DNA of 64,000 nucleotides, from NCBI GenBank assembly GCA_029962745.1, contig CM057165.1:5526501-5590500 (forward strand), in the 5' to 3' direction. Below, in pieces: positions 1 to 12,473 of this stretch (positions are counted from its first letter, which is position 1; each line of letters starts with the position of its first letter). Both the position numbers and the translations under genes were made by a program. Origin of the DNA: Echinometra lucunter (Eukaryota > Echinodermata > Echinoidea > Camarodonta > Echinometridae). The notes under the pieces are model-generated. The model worked only from the letters and a program-made list of their open reading frames with translations. It did no database searches and was not told where the DNA came from.

Positions 1-443
1 TCTGTCGATAGAACGAAGAAAAAGTTTGCACCGAAGCCTTTTGCATTCATCGTGATCACACTGTTGATTTGCGATGGTAGCTATCAACAGACGGAATGAG
101 TAAAAGAAATGCATGAATAGATTAATGAAAATTCAAGGGAAAACCCCTTCAATTTCATTTTCTTAAAAAGGGTAGTTTTAATGTATGAAATTATACTATA
201 CTGTAGATGATCATCATGTGGTTGTAATGAAATATTGCAAATGAAGAAACCACCAGAAATAAAGATGCATGAAGGAATTTTTGTTCATATCTCATGTTCT
301 TTAATCTTGGAGGAAATAATGTTCTGACAGTGCAGAGACCTCTTTTAGTGCCTTTAAGTTGTTTCCATAACCATGAACATCCAACAGTCTTCATGCTCTA
401 GCCACTTTGGACATGTTGAAAGTTTGACCCTTCCCCTAACTAG
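1..443. other. non-coding, no feature seen
   Basis: AT-rich sequence with no splice-bounded conserved reading frame and no repeat that I can match elsewhere in the window. Confidence 0.5.
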
Positions 444-670
444 GGTGGCCCTAAAGTACGCTCGACAACAGGTCATGTGCGACGTAAATTTCGCATCCCA
501 GGTCCTGAATTTCGCGCCGCGGGTCGTGAATTTCACGACTGGGATGCAAAGTTCACGCCACGGGTCGTGAATTTCGCATCGCGGGTCGTGAATTTCGCGA
601 CTAGGATGCTAAGTTTGCCCCGAAATTAACGTCGCACATGACCTGTTGTCGAGCGTACTTCAGGGCCACC
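444..670. repeat. palindromic element with internal CGGGTCGTGAATTTCGC words
   Basis: The left arm (ggtggccctaaagtacgctc at 444, continuing to about 486) is the near-perfect inverse of the right arm ending at 670. Between the arms, the word cgggtcgtgaatttcgc and variants recur about five times, partly mirrored as gaatttcacgac. GC-rich compared with its surroundings. Probably a nonautonomous foldback-type DNA transposon. Confidence 0.75.
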
Positions 671-691
671 ATACCTACCTCCTCATGCACT

Positions 692-1094
692 TTAACCCAT
701 TTGTGACAGAGGTCCACATTTTGTGGTTTGGCCTAATATCTTTTAATGCAAAGCCCTAAAAATCATACCAAATACATGAGCAGAAAGAGCAAAAAATTCT
801 ACACAAACTGTGCCCATTTTGGTTGCATCAATATTCATTGTTTGATGCTGAAAATTTTTAAAAGGAAAATAAGCATTAAAATCCTTAAATTGGCAATGTG
901 ATAGAAAGTATAAAATCACCGTTTTCCCTGCAAATTGGCAACTTTTTGACTTATCATCATAATTTCTGTCAATTTATATTCATTTCTGATACATTACATT
1001 TTATAAATAAAATGTAGCAATAGAATAAAAATGTTGGTGTTGCCAAAAGCTGATCAAATTAGGCTTTAAATAATTCCTGTTACGAATGGGTTAA
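692..1094 (+). mobile_element. TTAACCC element, copy 1
   Basis: About 400 bases bounded by TTAACCCAT(T)TGTGACAG and an inverted CTGTTACGAATGGGTTAA. The body is nearly identical to copies at 48094-48511 (same orientation), 57017-57432 and 59429-59844 (opposite orientation). No ORF, so nonautonomous. The ends include TTAA, which could be a target-site duplication or part of the TIR. Confidence 0.85.
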
Positions 1095-1261
1095 ACAAAA
1101 TAGTAAGCATAGGATAATAGCTTTGTAAATGACTCGGTGAAAGAGCAGATATTTTGTAGCTGGACAGGAGGAAAAATGAGGTTGGTCCTCTGGTAACGTA
1201 TCTAGGCATATACTATCTTTCTTAGCATCCCGGTGAAATAAAAGCATCATCGTCATCACCA

Positions 1262-1266
1262 TGAAT

Positions 1267-1299
<33 letters not shown>

Positions 1300-1441
1300 T
1301 TTATCTTCATCATCCTCTTCATTTTCTTCATCATCATCATCATCATCATAGTCGTCGTCATCATCATCATCTTCTTTATCTTCATCATCCTCTTCATTAT
1401 CTTCATCATCCTCTTCATTTTCTTCTTCATCATCATCATTG

Positions 1442-1472
<31 letters not shown>

Positions 1473-1621
1473 TTTCTTCTTTATTTTCATCATCCTCTTC
1501 ATTTTCTTCATCATCATCATTATCATCATCGTCATCATCATCATCATCTTCTTCTTTATCTTCATCATCCTCTTCATTATCTTCATCATCCTCTTCATTT
1601 TCTTCTTCATCATCATCATTG

Positions 1622-1655
<34 letters not shown>

Positions 1656-1735
1656 TTTCTTCTTTATCTTCATCATTCTCTTCATTTTCTTCATCATCAT
1701 CGTCCTCATCATCATCTTCATCATTATCATCATCA
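1262..1735. repeat. long imperfect (ATC/TTC/CTC)n trinucleotide tract
   Basis: About 470 bases made almost only of atc, ttc, ctc, att and gtc triplets kept in one register, with a higher-order block repeated (about 1359-1540 and 1540-1720). Read on the minus strand in the GAT register it has no stop and would give an Asp/Glu-rich acidic chain. No flanking gene signal supports coding. Confidence 0.85.
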
Positions 1736-3180
1736 ATAACATGGAGGAGTTACAAAACAAGCCTACGTAGAAATATGAATAAGTACATGTAGATGAATGA
1801 ATGATTAATACCCAAACAAATAGATAAAAATATTCATAGTAATTTAGCCTAACCCATAGTCTTATCAACAATATCCGAAATCGGTGGAGGGGGAGGGGAA
1901 GGAAGGAAAGGGTAGATTCAAACAAATGTCCATTTTGTTTATATGATAAAAAAGAAAAAGAAAGAAAAGAAAAGCTATACTCTTTGTATGATAAATAAAG
2001 GTTTTATTTGCTTTTGTCCTTGCTTGTAACCCCTTTCATAATGTTTATATTTTTCGCAGTCCTTTTGGCCCCTTATGTTTAAGTAAATCGATGGTGTCAA
2101 ATCATGCTTTAGGTTTCAACCAGCTTTGTGAATAAGGACCGGAGTGGATACACGCATGATTTGAAATGAGAAGAACATTTTCACTTTCTCTATAAAGTGT
2201 TTGCTCTATTGACAAGCTTTCATCATGTTCACACTGTGGGCATTCAGAGTTCACGGTCCATAAACAGAAAGAATACAACAGACTCACTATTTAGTCAACT
2301 CGCCCTGAATATAGACGGGTTTCAACACGACAAAAACGTCCTGTTTTCAAATCTTGAAGTCTAATGTATGCTGCTCATACTCATTGATTTCAGTACTAAT
2401 TTCAAATGAATAATTAGTATATCATAGTATTCGTCAACATAATGTTTCTAAAGATTATATGAACAACCACATGACAAAGAACGTTCCTGCATTAGTGTCG
2501 GTGAAAATGGATGAGAAACAAGAATATATGAAAAAAATTGTATTCAAATAACGTTAGTCAATAATATTTATAGTCGCAAGCGTTATTTATGAATGTGACT
2601 TGCACGGGTTTTCCCCTGGGCCGTATGGCATCCATCTGCTTTGTATTTTGATTCAGACACTGATTTCCGAATGGAATACTGAATTTTAATGATCACAGTA
2701 AAATCATTACTGTACAGATGGAAGGGTTTTCAAATGTAAGGTGTATATTTGATAAAACTTATTAACTTTCACAAATATTACAAGATAAATAATTTTGGAA
2801 ATGTGTTGGCCTTGACTTCGTTGATAGTTTATGAATATTTAAAAACAATTTGTAAAGTATTTAAGTGCAGTGTTAGTATATTCAAATATTTTTTTTGTGT
2901 GTGTGAATATTTAAAAATAATTTTTAGAGTATTTAAGTGCAGTGTTAGTATATTGTAATATTTATTTCAAAAATGAATTCTGTATTTTCTGATAAAATAA
3001 TTCTTTATATGGGATTGTATATCAATACATGTACGTAACCGTGTTTAAACAGACTGAACTTATATTCATTTTATTGCATTTTAAATGAGTCATGCTTGTA
3101 AATGAATATGGCATTTTATTCAAATTTGAAGGAAACTACCAATTACCATTATAGAAAGATATTTTCTCGTGAATAACAAA
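1736..3180. other. non-coding AT-rich stretch
   Basis: No conserved reading frame. A short direct repeat (aatatttaaaaacaatttgt and a near copy, each followed by agtatttaagtgcagtgttag) lies at about 2833-2955. Confidence 0.5.
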
Positions 3181-3400
3181 CATAGATAGTATCGTAGTAT
3201 GGACAGGATGTGAACGCAGTACCGTCAAGCCACAGTCTGTGAATGCACCGTGTTCAAACTGTTCTTACAACCTGTGGGCAGCGTTCAGATAGCATCATAG
3301 TAGGAACAGAATGTTAACGCAGTACCGTCAAGCCAAACTCGGTGAATAGACCGTGTTCACACTGCGGACATACCCGTTGCCTTTCCTGATGGGGGGGGGG
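3181..3400. repeat. tandem duplication of about 119 bases
   Basis: The words aacgcagtaccgtcaagcca and gtgaat-gaccgtgttca-actg occur at about 3212-3265 and 3316-3365, with similar flanks (gatag-atc-tagta-g-acag). A 24-base poly-G (3391-3414) follows the second unit. A fainter related stretch (tgttcacactgtgggcattc) lies near 2225. Confidence 0.65.
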
Positions 3401-3529
3401 GGGGGGGGGGGGGGAGCGTTCTCCACAGTGTTTCCAGCATAATGGCGATGCTTCCGAATGCGCACAACGGGGCACACATGAGTTATTCAGGCTTTCATAG
3501 ACATATTTGTTAAATCGAAGCACTTGAAA

Positions 3530-5640
3530 AAAAAATCACATTTAAATAACCTCTCGCTGAAAATCTTTTTAATTTACAGAGTCCATGCAAAATCCATAGA
3601 AATTAAAAATTAAGGGCTTTATTTGGGCACTTTTTCTGCTCAAACGAAAACTGTCAAGGCTTAAACGAGGCTTACGTCGAATCGCAACTTCTCACAGCTA
3701 AGACCAGTGGAAATGCACTGCATATCAAATAATCATCCTACAAAATACACCGAAGCGTCGAAATAGTGTTCAAATATGAAAGAATATGACTTCCAAAAGC
3801 TGTTTCGTCTGTAAACATTAACAGCCGGCAATTACTCAATTTGATATGAATATTTTTCATCACCTACCATAACATCATTTTACATATACGCATGTCTGCC
3901 ATGCCCCGCGAGCGGATGAATTACTCGTGTGTGCCCAGCATATGATGCTCAGTGAATCAATAATACTTCTTCTTGAGGGGTGGTTATATTCTCGGTGGAA
4001 ATAGGGTTCCTCGGTTGAGAGGGTCACGTCGTGAAACTAGGTCACACCTCGACCAAAGCTAGATGAGAGTGAAGTGACTGGTACAATCGATAACAGTTTG
4101 GACTCTAGTCAACACGCCCCGGGCAATGGAACGGTCAAGAGTTTGACAATAACGTACAGGTGTACCCCAGGACTCGATACTGTCTCCTCTTTCTTTCGTA
4201 ATGTTGGCCTTCGTTTTTATCTGTCGCTCTCTTCCTCTTACTTGTGGTTTCTTTCTCTCTCTCTCTCTTACTCTCTCTTTCTCACTCTTTTCCTCTCTGA
4301 ATATTTTCTTAATGGGTGTCTTATTGATTGTACGTCAATTGTCTCATCTTCCTCACACGTCGCACCTCTTCTTTCTCTCTCTCTTTCTCTCTTCCAATCT
4401 TTCTGCTTATCTGTATTTGACCATTTGTATTTGTTTGTCTATCCCTGCTACTTGTCCGGTGACATCCACGCACAAGGGATTTTCTTTTAGACACCCGATA
4501 ATTAATTACGAGAAAATTGTGTCCAAGTAATATATTCTCTTCATTTTGCCTCTAAATTCCATTACAGTTTCCTTCGTTTTACCCTCTCTCTCCCTTCTTT
4601 TTAAAAATCTCCTCCTTCCCCTTCTGAACTATGTATCCGTGTTCTTTCTATGATTTTTTTTTTTTTCTGTGTATTTTAGGCTGCAGAAATGCAGATGTGT
4701 TATAATCCTAGGTTGTGTACGTGTTTCCAAATGTAAACTTGGCATGTTGGTGGAAGCATGAATTAACCAATCCACAGAAAAAGATATTCACAATGCTATC
4801 TTTTATCCTCTGCTAAGGAGGCATGAAGCGGACAGAAAGCCGCAAACATTCATAATTATCATGTTAGAAAGTCTGGATAAAAAGTTCGCCATCAGATATC
4901 CACGCAGCTGGCTATCCTGTTGGGTCGGATTCACGGTGTTGCGGCTTTCGTCGAAACCGCTCTCGGCGTCATTAATTTATCGCTTTCTAGAACTAGGTTG
5001 AAAAGCGCGCCATGACATCCGATATAGACTGCACGATCCCCACCGTGTTTTTTCCGCCGTATTAGGGGAAAATATAGGTCTTTCGCTAAACCCTCACGAA
5101 CGACAGGCTTATCACTCTTAATAGGGTGAAAAGAACAGTGATATCCAACTGGGTGTTTCTTTTTCCCCCAAGGTTATTGAAAGCATTATGTAATGGGGAG
5201 GTATCAAGTTTCAAGAATCGTATTTGTCTGGACCAACAATACATGACGAATTAATCCACATGAGATTTGATTAACCATTATATTCATTAAAATGTGCGAA
5301 TGCATGAAGAAGTGAAGACTTTAAACTCTTGATAGCTACCTAGCAGTACATAAGCAGATTTTATTTCTTGTCGATTTTTTTCTCTCTCATCAAACTTATA
5401 TTTTGATTGCACAGTTTTATCATTGCGTCAATTTGAATATCTATAATGCAATGGTAATATCATTTACAGCGAACTGCCTCAGAAAGGATATGTTTATTCA
5501 TGTTGTGATATTCAGATTCAAATTTCAAATTTCAAAGACATTTATTTCCTTCTCATAATTAGATACAAAATTAAATGTACATTAAGAAGGTTCCCCAGGA
5601 GCAAGGGTCTTATAATGGGATCACTTTAAAGAGAAGTTTT
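3530..5640. other. non-coding, CT-rich patches
   Basis: No conserved gene. CT-rich simple sequence lies at about 4230-4290 and 4360-4400. Open frames across these are low-complexity Ser/Leu/Phe runs. Near 5516-5560 there is an (attcaaattt)-like tract resembling the 3' tail of a minus-strand retroelement. Confidence 0.5.
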
Positions 5641-5649
5641 CCCAGAATT

Positions 5650-5943
5650 TAATAATAATATTCCGTTCTTGTATAGCGCATATCACGTTATTGTCTAACG
5701 TCTCTATGCGCTTCCAAAGGACTTTGGATATTATTACCCTGGCTTTAGCCCGGCAGCCTTTTATAGCGCACAAGCATTTTCAAGGAATTGATTCCTGCCA
5801 GGTACCCATTTACCTCACCTGGGTCGAGTGTGGCAAATGTAGGTTAATGTCTTGCCAAAGGACATTAGTGCTGCGGCAGGGATTCGAACCCCGTACCTTG
5901 TGGTTCAAAATCCGGAGGCTTATCCACTGGACCACAGCTTCCC
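5650..5943 (-). mobile_element. tRNA-derived SINE, copy 1
   Basis: Read on the minus strand from 5943: a tRNA-like head with an A-box-like stretch (tggtccagtggataagcc) and B box ggttcgaatcc (5880-5890 complement), then a body with AGGTGAGGTAAATGGGTACC. The tail is gcgctatacaagaac followed by (ATT)n at about 5650. Shares its whole body with 9312-9610. SURF1-like by structure (from memory). Confidence 0.85.
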
Positions 5944-8285
5944 TTTAAGCTCGTAAGATATTAACCTGCTCTCGCTTGGTCAAAGTACGTTGCAAGGTGA
6001 GCTTCGATTCTCAGACGTCCTACGTCTCAAGAATAATATATTGGAAAATACTAAGTGATAAGAACACTTGGAAAGACATTTATCCCCATAAACTCTCCCC
6101 AGAACACTCATTGATAATAACACATTGATAGTTTCCATATTCCCCCAGTGACAGCTTTCTGGAGCATCCTCTCCACCGTGGCAGACAATAAATTTATTAA
6201 TATATGGTCCACTTTTCTCAATTGTCGAGACGTGGGTCGAAACAAAATCACCGGGTCCTTTTAGGGCGAAGGAAGATATGGGTGCCCTTTGTGACGTCGC
6301 GACGTGTTGTTGACGTCATAATCACTCGCCCTTTCTCCCTCTCCTTTCCTGTCCATGCACTCGCTTTTTGGCGCTTGATCAAAAAGCTTTTTGTTTTATT
6401 TTGTTTTTATCTTTTCATTTAGTGGCTGACCTAATAACGCCGAAACGTGTATGCAATTTTACATCTAATGGTACCAATGGAATAAATCAAAAGAAATTCA
6501 AGATAGCAGTTTAGGATTACGAATTCGTGAATGTACTTTTTTGAAGGATGACTGTATGTCGGAAATATCAAAAACAATATCTGTGGATGATCGATCTAAT
6601 GTTGTCTGAAAATGGACCTGTGTTGGCGCTCAACCCAAGCTACATTCAACATGCGCAATGTCATCCAAGTTTGGCCAACTTGGTGGTTGCAGGTCGGCAC
6701 GACATAGTGTTTATTCCTTTGTTACATGTTATCCACCTGGAGCCGAATCGGCCAAGCTCTGTTTAGGCATGGCTCTGACTACATACTTTTAATTTATCAA
6801 GTGGAAGGAAAAGAGCTTCATGCTGTTTTTTTTTTTAGCCACGATAAAGGAGTTCATATTTTTTCCGCTTATAAAGACTTCGTTTAGTGAACTAGTATAT
6901 GGCCGACTACTGATGTAGCTACTACTTTTTTTCTTATCCTATACGATGTTGGGAGGAAAGCACAATTTAATTTGGTGTCTCTGGCGCCTCGTAAAACGTG
7001 TATGCTTCTAGATGAACATAGAAAACGGGTTGACAATACAGGAGTCAGTGCATTGTATTTTTGTAAAAGCATTACAAAAATAATTCGTGTTTAATGTAGC
7101 TTGAATAATCTTGATGATCTCATTTAGCCATAGTCACAGCGGGAGGATTTGCAGGAAATACTATCATACACGTATATCATACGAAGACTAGCAGGTTTCT
7201 AAAGAAACGGAATTCGAATTTCCCCCGACGTTTTCTCAGTATCTTTGATGTTTTCAGGACAAACATATTATGGACTGCATTGTCATAGGTCATAGATATT
7301 TCACCGAATTATTAATTCGAAGCTTTTGCTTTGAGTAAAGAAATGCGAACCGGATTTGAATATCCCCCTCCCTCACCCACACTTTTCTTTTTTCCCCTGG
7401 ATATTCAATATGAAACTTGGAGCTAGTATTATAACCTGGATAGTATATCATATCTTATGAAAACCTATTATCTAGGTCACGCAAGTATGAGGTTTCAGGG
7501 AAGTGATATAGGGCACATCTGTCTCAATTTTCTTGTTTTCATTCTCGTTTAATTTACATTGCATTGGAGTGATTCACGCGATGTGGTCGATAGATAATTT
7601 CATTATTATTTTTCTTGAGGGGGGGGGGGGGGTAGTGAATCAGACCAAATTCATTTTTAAAGCCCTTTCCCATCCCCCAAACAAACAAATACCAAAAACA
7701 AACATAAACAAACAACTACAACAACAACAACGACGACCAACAAACAAACAAACAAGCAAGAAAACAACAACCATTAAAAAAAAAACCGAAGGAGATGATG
7801 CTGGTAGGATATATTCCTTGAATGCACTGAGCATTGCGGTTTCCGGAACTGAAGCCGGGGTAATCGTATCCAAAGTTTTTTGGAAGCGCACAGAGATGCT
7901 AGATCAGAATGCGATATGCAGAATAAAAAACGGGAAATGTTATTATATAAAATGTAAACAAAAAGAACCAAATTGCAAATTGGAATTCTAAAAACCCCAA
8001 ATTATTAATGTTTGCGATTTGCCGACGAGACTTGAACAATACCCAATTTAGGACAGAAATTTTTTGAAGGGGGCGTCATCCCCTTCCCCTCAACGACCCC
8101 CTGGATAGACATAACCTGAAACATTTTATACAGGAGGGGACATCTCCCATGTTAGATGATAATGGTGTGTGACCTTTTCACTTGTCTAATATTTCCCTTG
8201 AACGACCCTCATCGTAACGCCCCAATGACATACTGCCTTCTACGCCTCATGCACACGGGTACTCATCCAAGCGCGCTATGTCATC
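5944..8285. other. non-coding stretch
   Basis: No gene seen. Contains a poly-G run (7619-7632) followed by an A/C-rich simple tract (acaaacaaac types, about 7675-7790). The open frames here are short and low complexity. Confidence 0.5.
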
Positions 8286-8290
8286 TCAAG

Positions 8291-8889
8291 TATACAAGGT
8301 GGCCCAGAAAAAATCTAACACCTGAGAATTGTATTTTCAAAGGCATCATGGACACAATGTTATTACTTTTTTGCTTTACTGGATAGAAAAAAATTTTCCT
8401 AGCAAAATGACACCAAAACCATCGATTTTGGTGAAGTGTTTTGATGTGTGAGGCATTGTCATGTTCAAAATTTGCTACTTTTGCAACCATTGTCATGTTG
8501 AAGCAGCGGGAATTTTCACTCGATGGATTCCCATACCATCTGCGTTTTATTCATGAAGTCTTCGTTTTCAGAGCGAGAGCAGTCGTGTGTTTATCAACCA
8601 AGCTGACTGTATGGGATTGAGTCTTCATACGCAACATTCTCCTTTCTCCAAGCAAGACTACAGAGGCAAAAAGCGGCAAATTTTGAAAATGAGACTGCCT
8701 CATTAAAATGTTCAAAGAATCAAAGCGCCTTCCCCAGAATTAAAAATCTTGGTGCCACTTTTTATTCGGAAGGAATTTTCTACTACTCCCCCCCCCCCCC
8801 CCAAAAAAAAAAGAAAGAAAGAAAGAGATTATAGTGTCAATGACGTCGTTGGAGTTACGTGCTGCAATTTTGGGGCACCCTGTATATTA
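8291..8889. mobile_element. putative nonautonomous Tc1/mariner-like element
   Basis: The left end tatacaaggtggcccagaaa (8291) and the inverse of the right end (tatacagggtgccccaaaat, ending 8889) form an imperfect TIR of about 20 bases. The ends start with TATACA(G/A)GGTG, a pattern typical of TA-inserting elements. There is no transposase frame inside the 600 bases, and a poly-C/poly-A run lies at 8789-8815. Confidence 0.55.
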
Positions 8890-9311
8890 CCGTTAAGCGA
8901 TATACTATGATGGATTATCACCAAGATGATAATTGCACGATGCATCACTCCCGATAAGCGGCGTATCCGGGAGAAGTGTCGAACAGGGGATGGGGGCAGT
9001 GTATACTTTGAGTGGGGTCGGGGAGATGGGATGGAAGCAATGAAGCGTAACCATGGTGACGGAAATGGGGTGGGATTCTGGGACTGCGGGGGGCAAAGGT
9101 TGTGCAAATGTGCCTGTATTCGAATCCAGCCTTTCCTTCATGTGGCATGGCATCTTCCATTGATAACGCGGTGGTGATTGTAATAGAGGTAGCGGGTGTA
9201 TTAAAATTTGCCCCTTCTCCGTCCCAAGCACTATACCTATGCTCTTCACATCTATGACGTGCATACACGTATGTGTAGTGAGTCATTAAGTAATTATTGA
9301 GGTGGTCGTGA

Positions 9312-9610
9312 TAATAATAATAATAATAATATACAGTTCTTGTATAGCGCATATCACATTATGATATAACGTCTCTATGCGCTTCCAAAGGACTTGGATA
9401 TTATTACCCTGGCTTTAGCCCGGCAGCCGCCAGCGCGCAAGCATTTCAAGGAATGAATTCCTGCCAGGTACCCATTCACTTCACCTGGGTTGAGTGCAGC
9501 ACGATGTGGATGAATTTCTTGCTGAAGGAAATTAACGCCATGGCTGGGATTCGAACCCACGACCCTCTGATTGAAAGACGAGAGTCAGAACCACCAGACC
9601 ACGACGCTTC
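9312..9610 (-). mobile_element. tRNA-derived SINE, copy 2
   Basis: Minus-strand head ending at about 9610 with A-box-like tggtctggtggttctgac and B box gggttcgaatccc (complement of 9547-9559), the same body as copy 1, and tail gcgctatacaagaac plus (ATT)n at 9313-9340. Confidence 0.88.
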
Positions 9611-10248
9611 CATCGTGATGGTAGAGGTAGTGGCAGAGGGGTTACAAGACTTGTGTACCCCCCCCCCCCCCCCCTCCCCCTTCATCTTGAACTTTATCTC
9701 ATTTCCAGTGCCCCTTTGCCTTCCCAAATCATGCTATATGAAAAGAAGTTTATAAGCATAGATGACTTCAGCTTTAAGTGATGCAGATGATCGTGGTGGT
9801 ATTGGCTGTGGTGGTGGTGGCGGTGGTGCATGGTGGTTGGAATGTTAGCGGTGGTGGTAATTTTGGTATATGCGATGTAAATTTCTGTACCTATACAATT
9901 GAATTTGTACCCCTGTAGTTTTCGTTGATGACACCCATACGCATCATGATACGAGCAAGGTCAATGTGATGAAGAAGTGGGGGTAGCAAACGGGTGTCAC
10001 CCCCCCCCCCCCCTCTTCCTTTCCATTCCATCTGCATTTCATTTTACCAATATTCATTATGCCCTTACAGTTTTCGCTAATGCCACCTATGACGTCTACA
10101 TACTAAGTCAATTGCCGATAAAAGAGTGGGCAACACCCCAGTGAGATTATCGTCATCAGAAAAGTTGGCAGTTTGACCGTTATCCCACTAAAGATTAAAA
10201 GCAATCCAATTTTCAATATCGGATTCGACCGATATATTGCGTGGCCAA
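9611..10248. other. non-coding, simple sequence
   Basis: Poly-C at about 9659-9675 and 10000-10013, and a GTG-rich patch at 9790-9860. No gene. Confidence 0.5.
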
Positions 10249-10408
10249 GGGGGCGTTTCATCAACATTTGTCGTCTTACAAGCTGTCAGATCTGACATCT
10301 TTCCTTGATTTTGATTGGCTGAGAAGCATCGTTACTATGGCAACTGTCGGATAAAACAGACTTTGTCGGATAAAACATCTGACAAGTCCTTTCATGAAAT
10401 GCTACCCT
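10249..10408. mobile_element. GTTTCAT-type MITE, divergent copy
   Basis: The left end gggggcgtttcatcaacatt and the right end aagtcctttcatgaaatgct are inverse-related. An internal gattggctgag matches the CCAATC core of the copies at 39-43 kb. No coding capacity. Confidence 0.5.
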
Positions 10409-11700
10409 GGTGTACTGAAGCGTTGTTTGTAGATTTTCTGACTAAGGTCATATGCATCTTACAATATACATACTGCCGATGTTTGTATTTGCGTATCATA
10501 CAAAAACCGCTTATTGAGTGCATGGGTTCAACAACAAGATCTTGTTGCAAAGCATTATATTATGCTTCAAGATAAACATCGTTGCGATTCAACCTCATGT
10601 CAGCCTATAGCTAATGAACGTGTGAGGATTCTAGGAACTTCTTTGAAACAAAATAATACTTGGCTTCTCGGGATGACACTGGAATTAGAATGTAGCGTTT
10701 TCCTTGAGAGAGAGAGTTTCGTTATAATCCTACGAATATGGCAGAAATTGTGATATTATTTATTAACTTTCAGTAAACATCAACTTTCATTTTGATAAAT
10801 GATAAGGTGGCATAATAGAGGTCTAAATAAACATACAGGTAATTGTGCACAATCATTTTGATGATATTGCACTTTTTCTTTTTCAGTTTCCTTGATAATA
10901 AAGTTGCGTTGTAGGCGTGTAAATATGGAGAAATTGGTGAAATCATTATATTTCATTTTTTACTTTAATGCTGAGGATTTTCCTTGTTTTAAATTGTCTT
11001 AATTCTCTTACCCCCCCCCCCCAAGAAAAAAAAAAAAAAAGAGGGGAAAAGTGAGGAAAGTGACGATTGGATCCAGTAAGATATTTGAGGATATCAGTTC
11101 ACGAATCATTTCACTGATTTTTGTCATTTCCCTTTTTTTATTTCAATTTTTGTATCGTTGGGGGTTTCCGCCCAGCAGTATTACTACATGCATGATTTTT
11201 TTCCAGTATAAGTCAATGAGTATATGACAAGAAAGTGACATGAAGTTTATCACATGAAAAGAAAACTTGTGGTTGCGTTGTCCTTAGGGAGAAATCTAAT
11301 GTAGCACGGATCCATATGTATGGTTGATAGAACATTAGCTTCATGCTTGATAAAATATTAGCGTATCTACCTGCTGACTGCATTTCTTTAAGGTCCAGAA
11401 GATGAAACGGTGATGATAATGCCTGCATCTCGTTAAGACCCCCTCCACAACCATCATTGTGCGGGTACTCGTCAATAGCTGGCGCTATATCTAGTTTGTC
11501 GTTTGTACACCGTGATTTTATTCGTTGGCTTCATACTTTTCAACTCTTGTTAATGATAATACTTAATACAATAATTAATCATAAAGAATAATGATAATAA
11601 ATGATTATGATTTTCTTCGTTTATTACCCGAGTCTGATGTTCCTAATGTATTATCTGTTTGCATTTCAACAAGTACATGTATTTGTAAACCATTCGTTTT
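10409..11700. other. non-coding stretch
   Basis: No gene. Poly-C/poly-A tract at 11011-11041. Short open frames have no recognisable motifs. Confidence 0.45.
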
Positions 11701-11708
11701 TATGTTCT

Positions 11709-11774
<66 letters not shown>
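11709..11774. repeat. (CT)n microsatellite
   Basis: About 32 uninterrupted CT units after a short interrupted start. Confidence 0.95.
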
Positions 11775-11776
<2 letters not shown>

Positions 11777-12343
11777 TTACTTTTCTCGCCATTTCCCCTT
11801 TAGGATCACCTTAATACTCTTCTCTCCTCTTTTTAGAAAGAAGGTCTCCCCTCTAATATCATTGTTGTTATTATAAAACTGTTTGATATTTCAAATATGA
11901 TTTATAATTTTGTGCTTCGTTTTCCTAATTTTCCTTCCGGCATTCCTTGACCAATCCTGGATGTGCGAAATTTCTTCTAATAACAGGCAAGTTTATATTA
12001 TTTCTAGCTTGTATTTGCATGGATAATTAATTTTGTTGCATTCTCAGTTTGGTGCAAAAACTTGCAAATAATTTAGGCATGCTACCGCTTCACGATAATG
12101 GATGATAGAAGATTGAGGTCTTTTTTCATTATTTCGAAGAAAAAAAGTCTTGTGGTCGTTGTTGTTGTGTTGTAATCGATAATTGTTGACATGTTTGAGG
12201 TCGTCATGTTTACGTTTCGTATTGTAGTGTAAGGACCGCAGTGCAGGTGCAGGTATTTAGGTTGTGATGGTGTGCGAGTGGTGGCAGGTGGTTGGGGGTA
12301 ATTTTTGCAGTTCTTGTTATAGTGGTAAGGTAAGAGTAGTTAC

Positions 12344-12473
12344 AGTAGAAGTAGTAATAGTAGTAGTAGTGGTGGTGTAAGTAATGGTAGTGGTGGTTGT
12401 ACTGGTAATGATGGTGGTGGTAGTGATGGTGGTGGTGGTGGTGGTGGTGGTGGTGGTGGTGGTGGTGGTGATA
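12344..12473. repeat. (GTA/GTG)n imperfect trinucleotide repeat
   Basis: Starts as gtagtagta with interruptions and ends in pure gtg units (about 12429-12470). The open frame on the minus strand (poly-Thr) is a by-product. Confidence 0.9.

Noticed and set aside
1080..1925. 281-codon minus-strand open frame rich in Met/Lys
   Set aside because: It is a frame of the ATC trinucleotide tract; composition is microsatellite, with no conserved flanks.
5870..5943. Possible tRNA gene (B box and A-box-like sequence)
   Set aside because: No full cloverleaf, and it is joined to a SINE body and tail repeated elsewhere.
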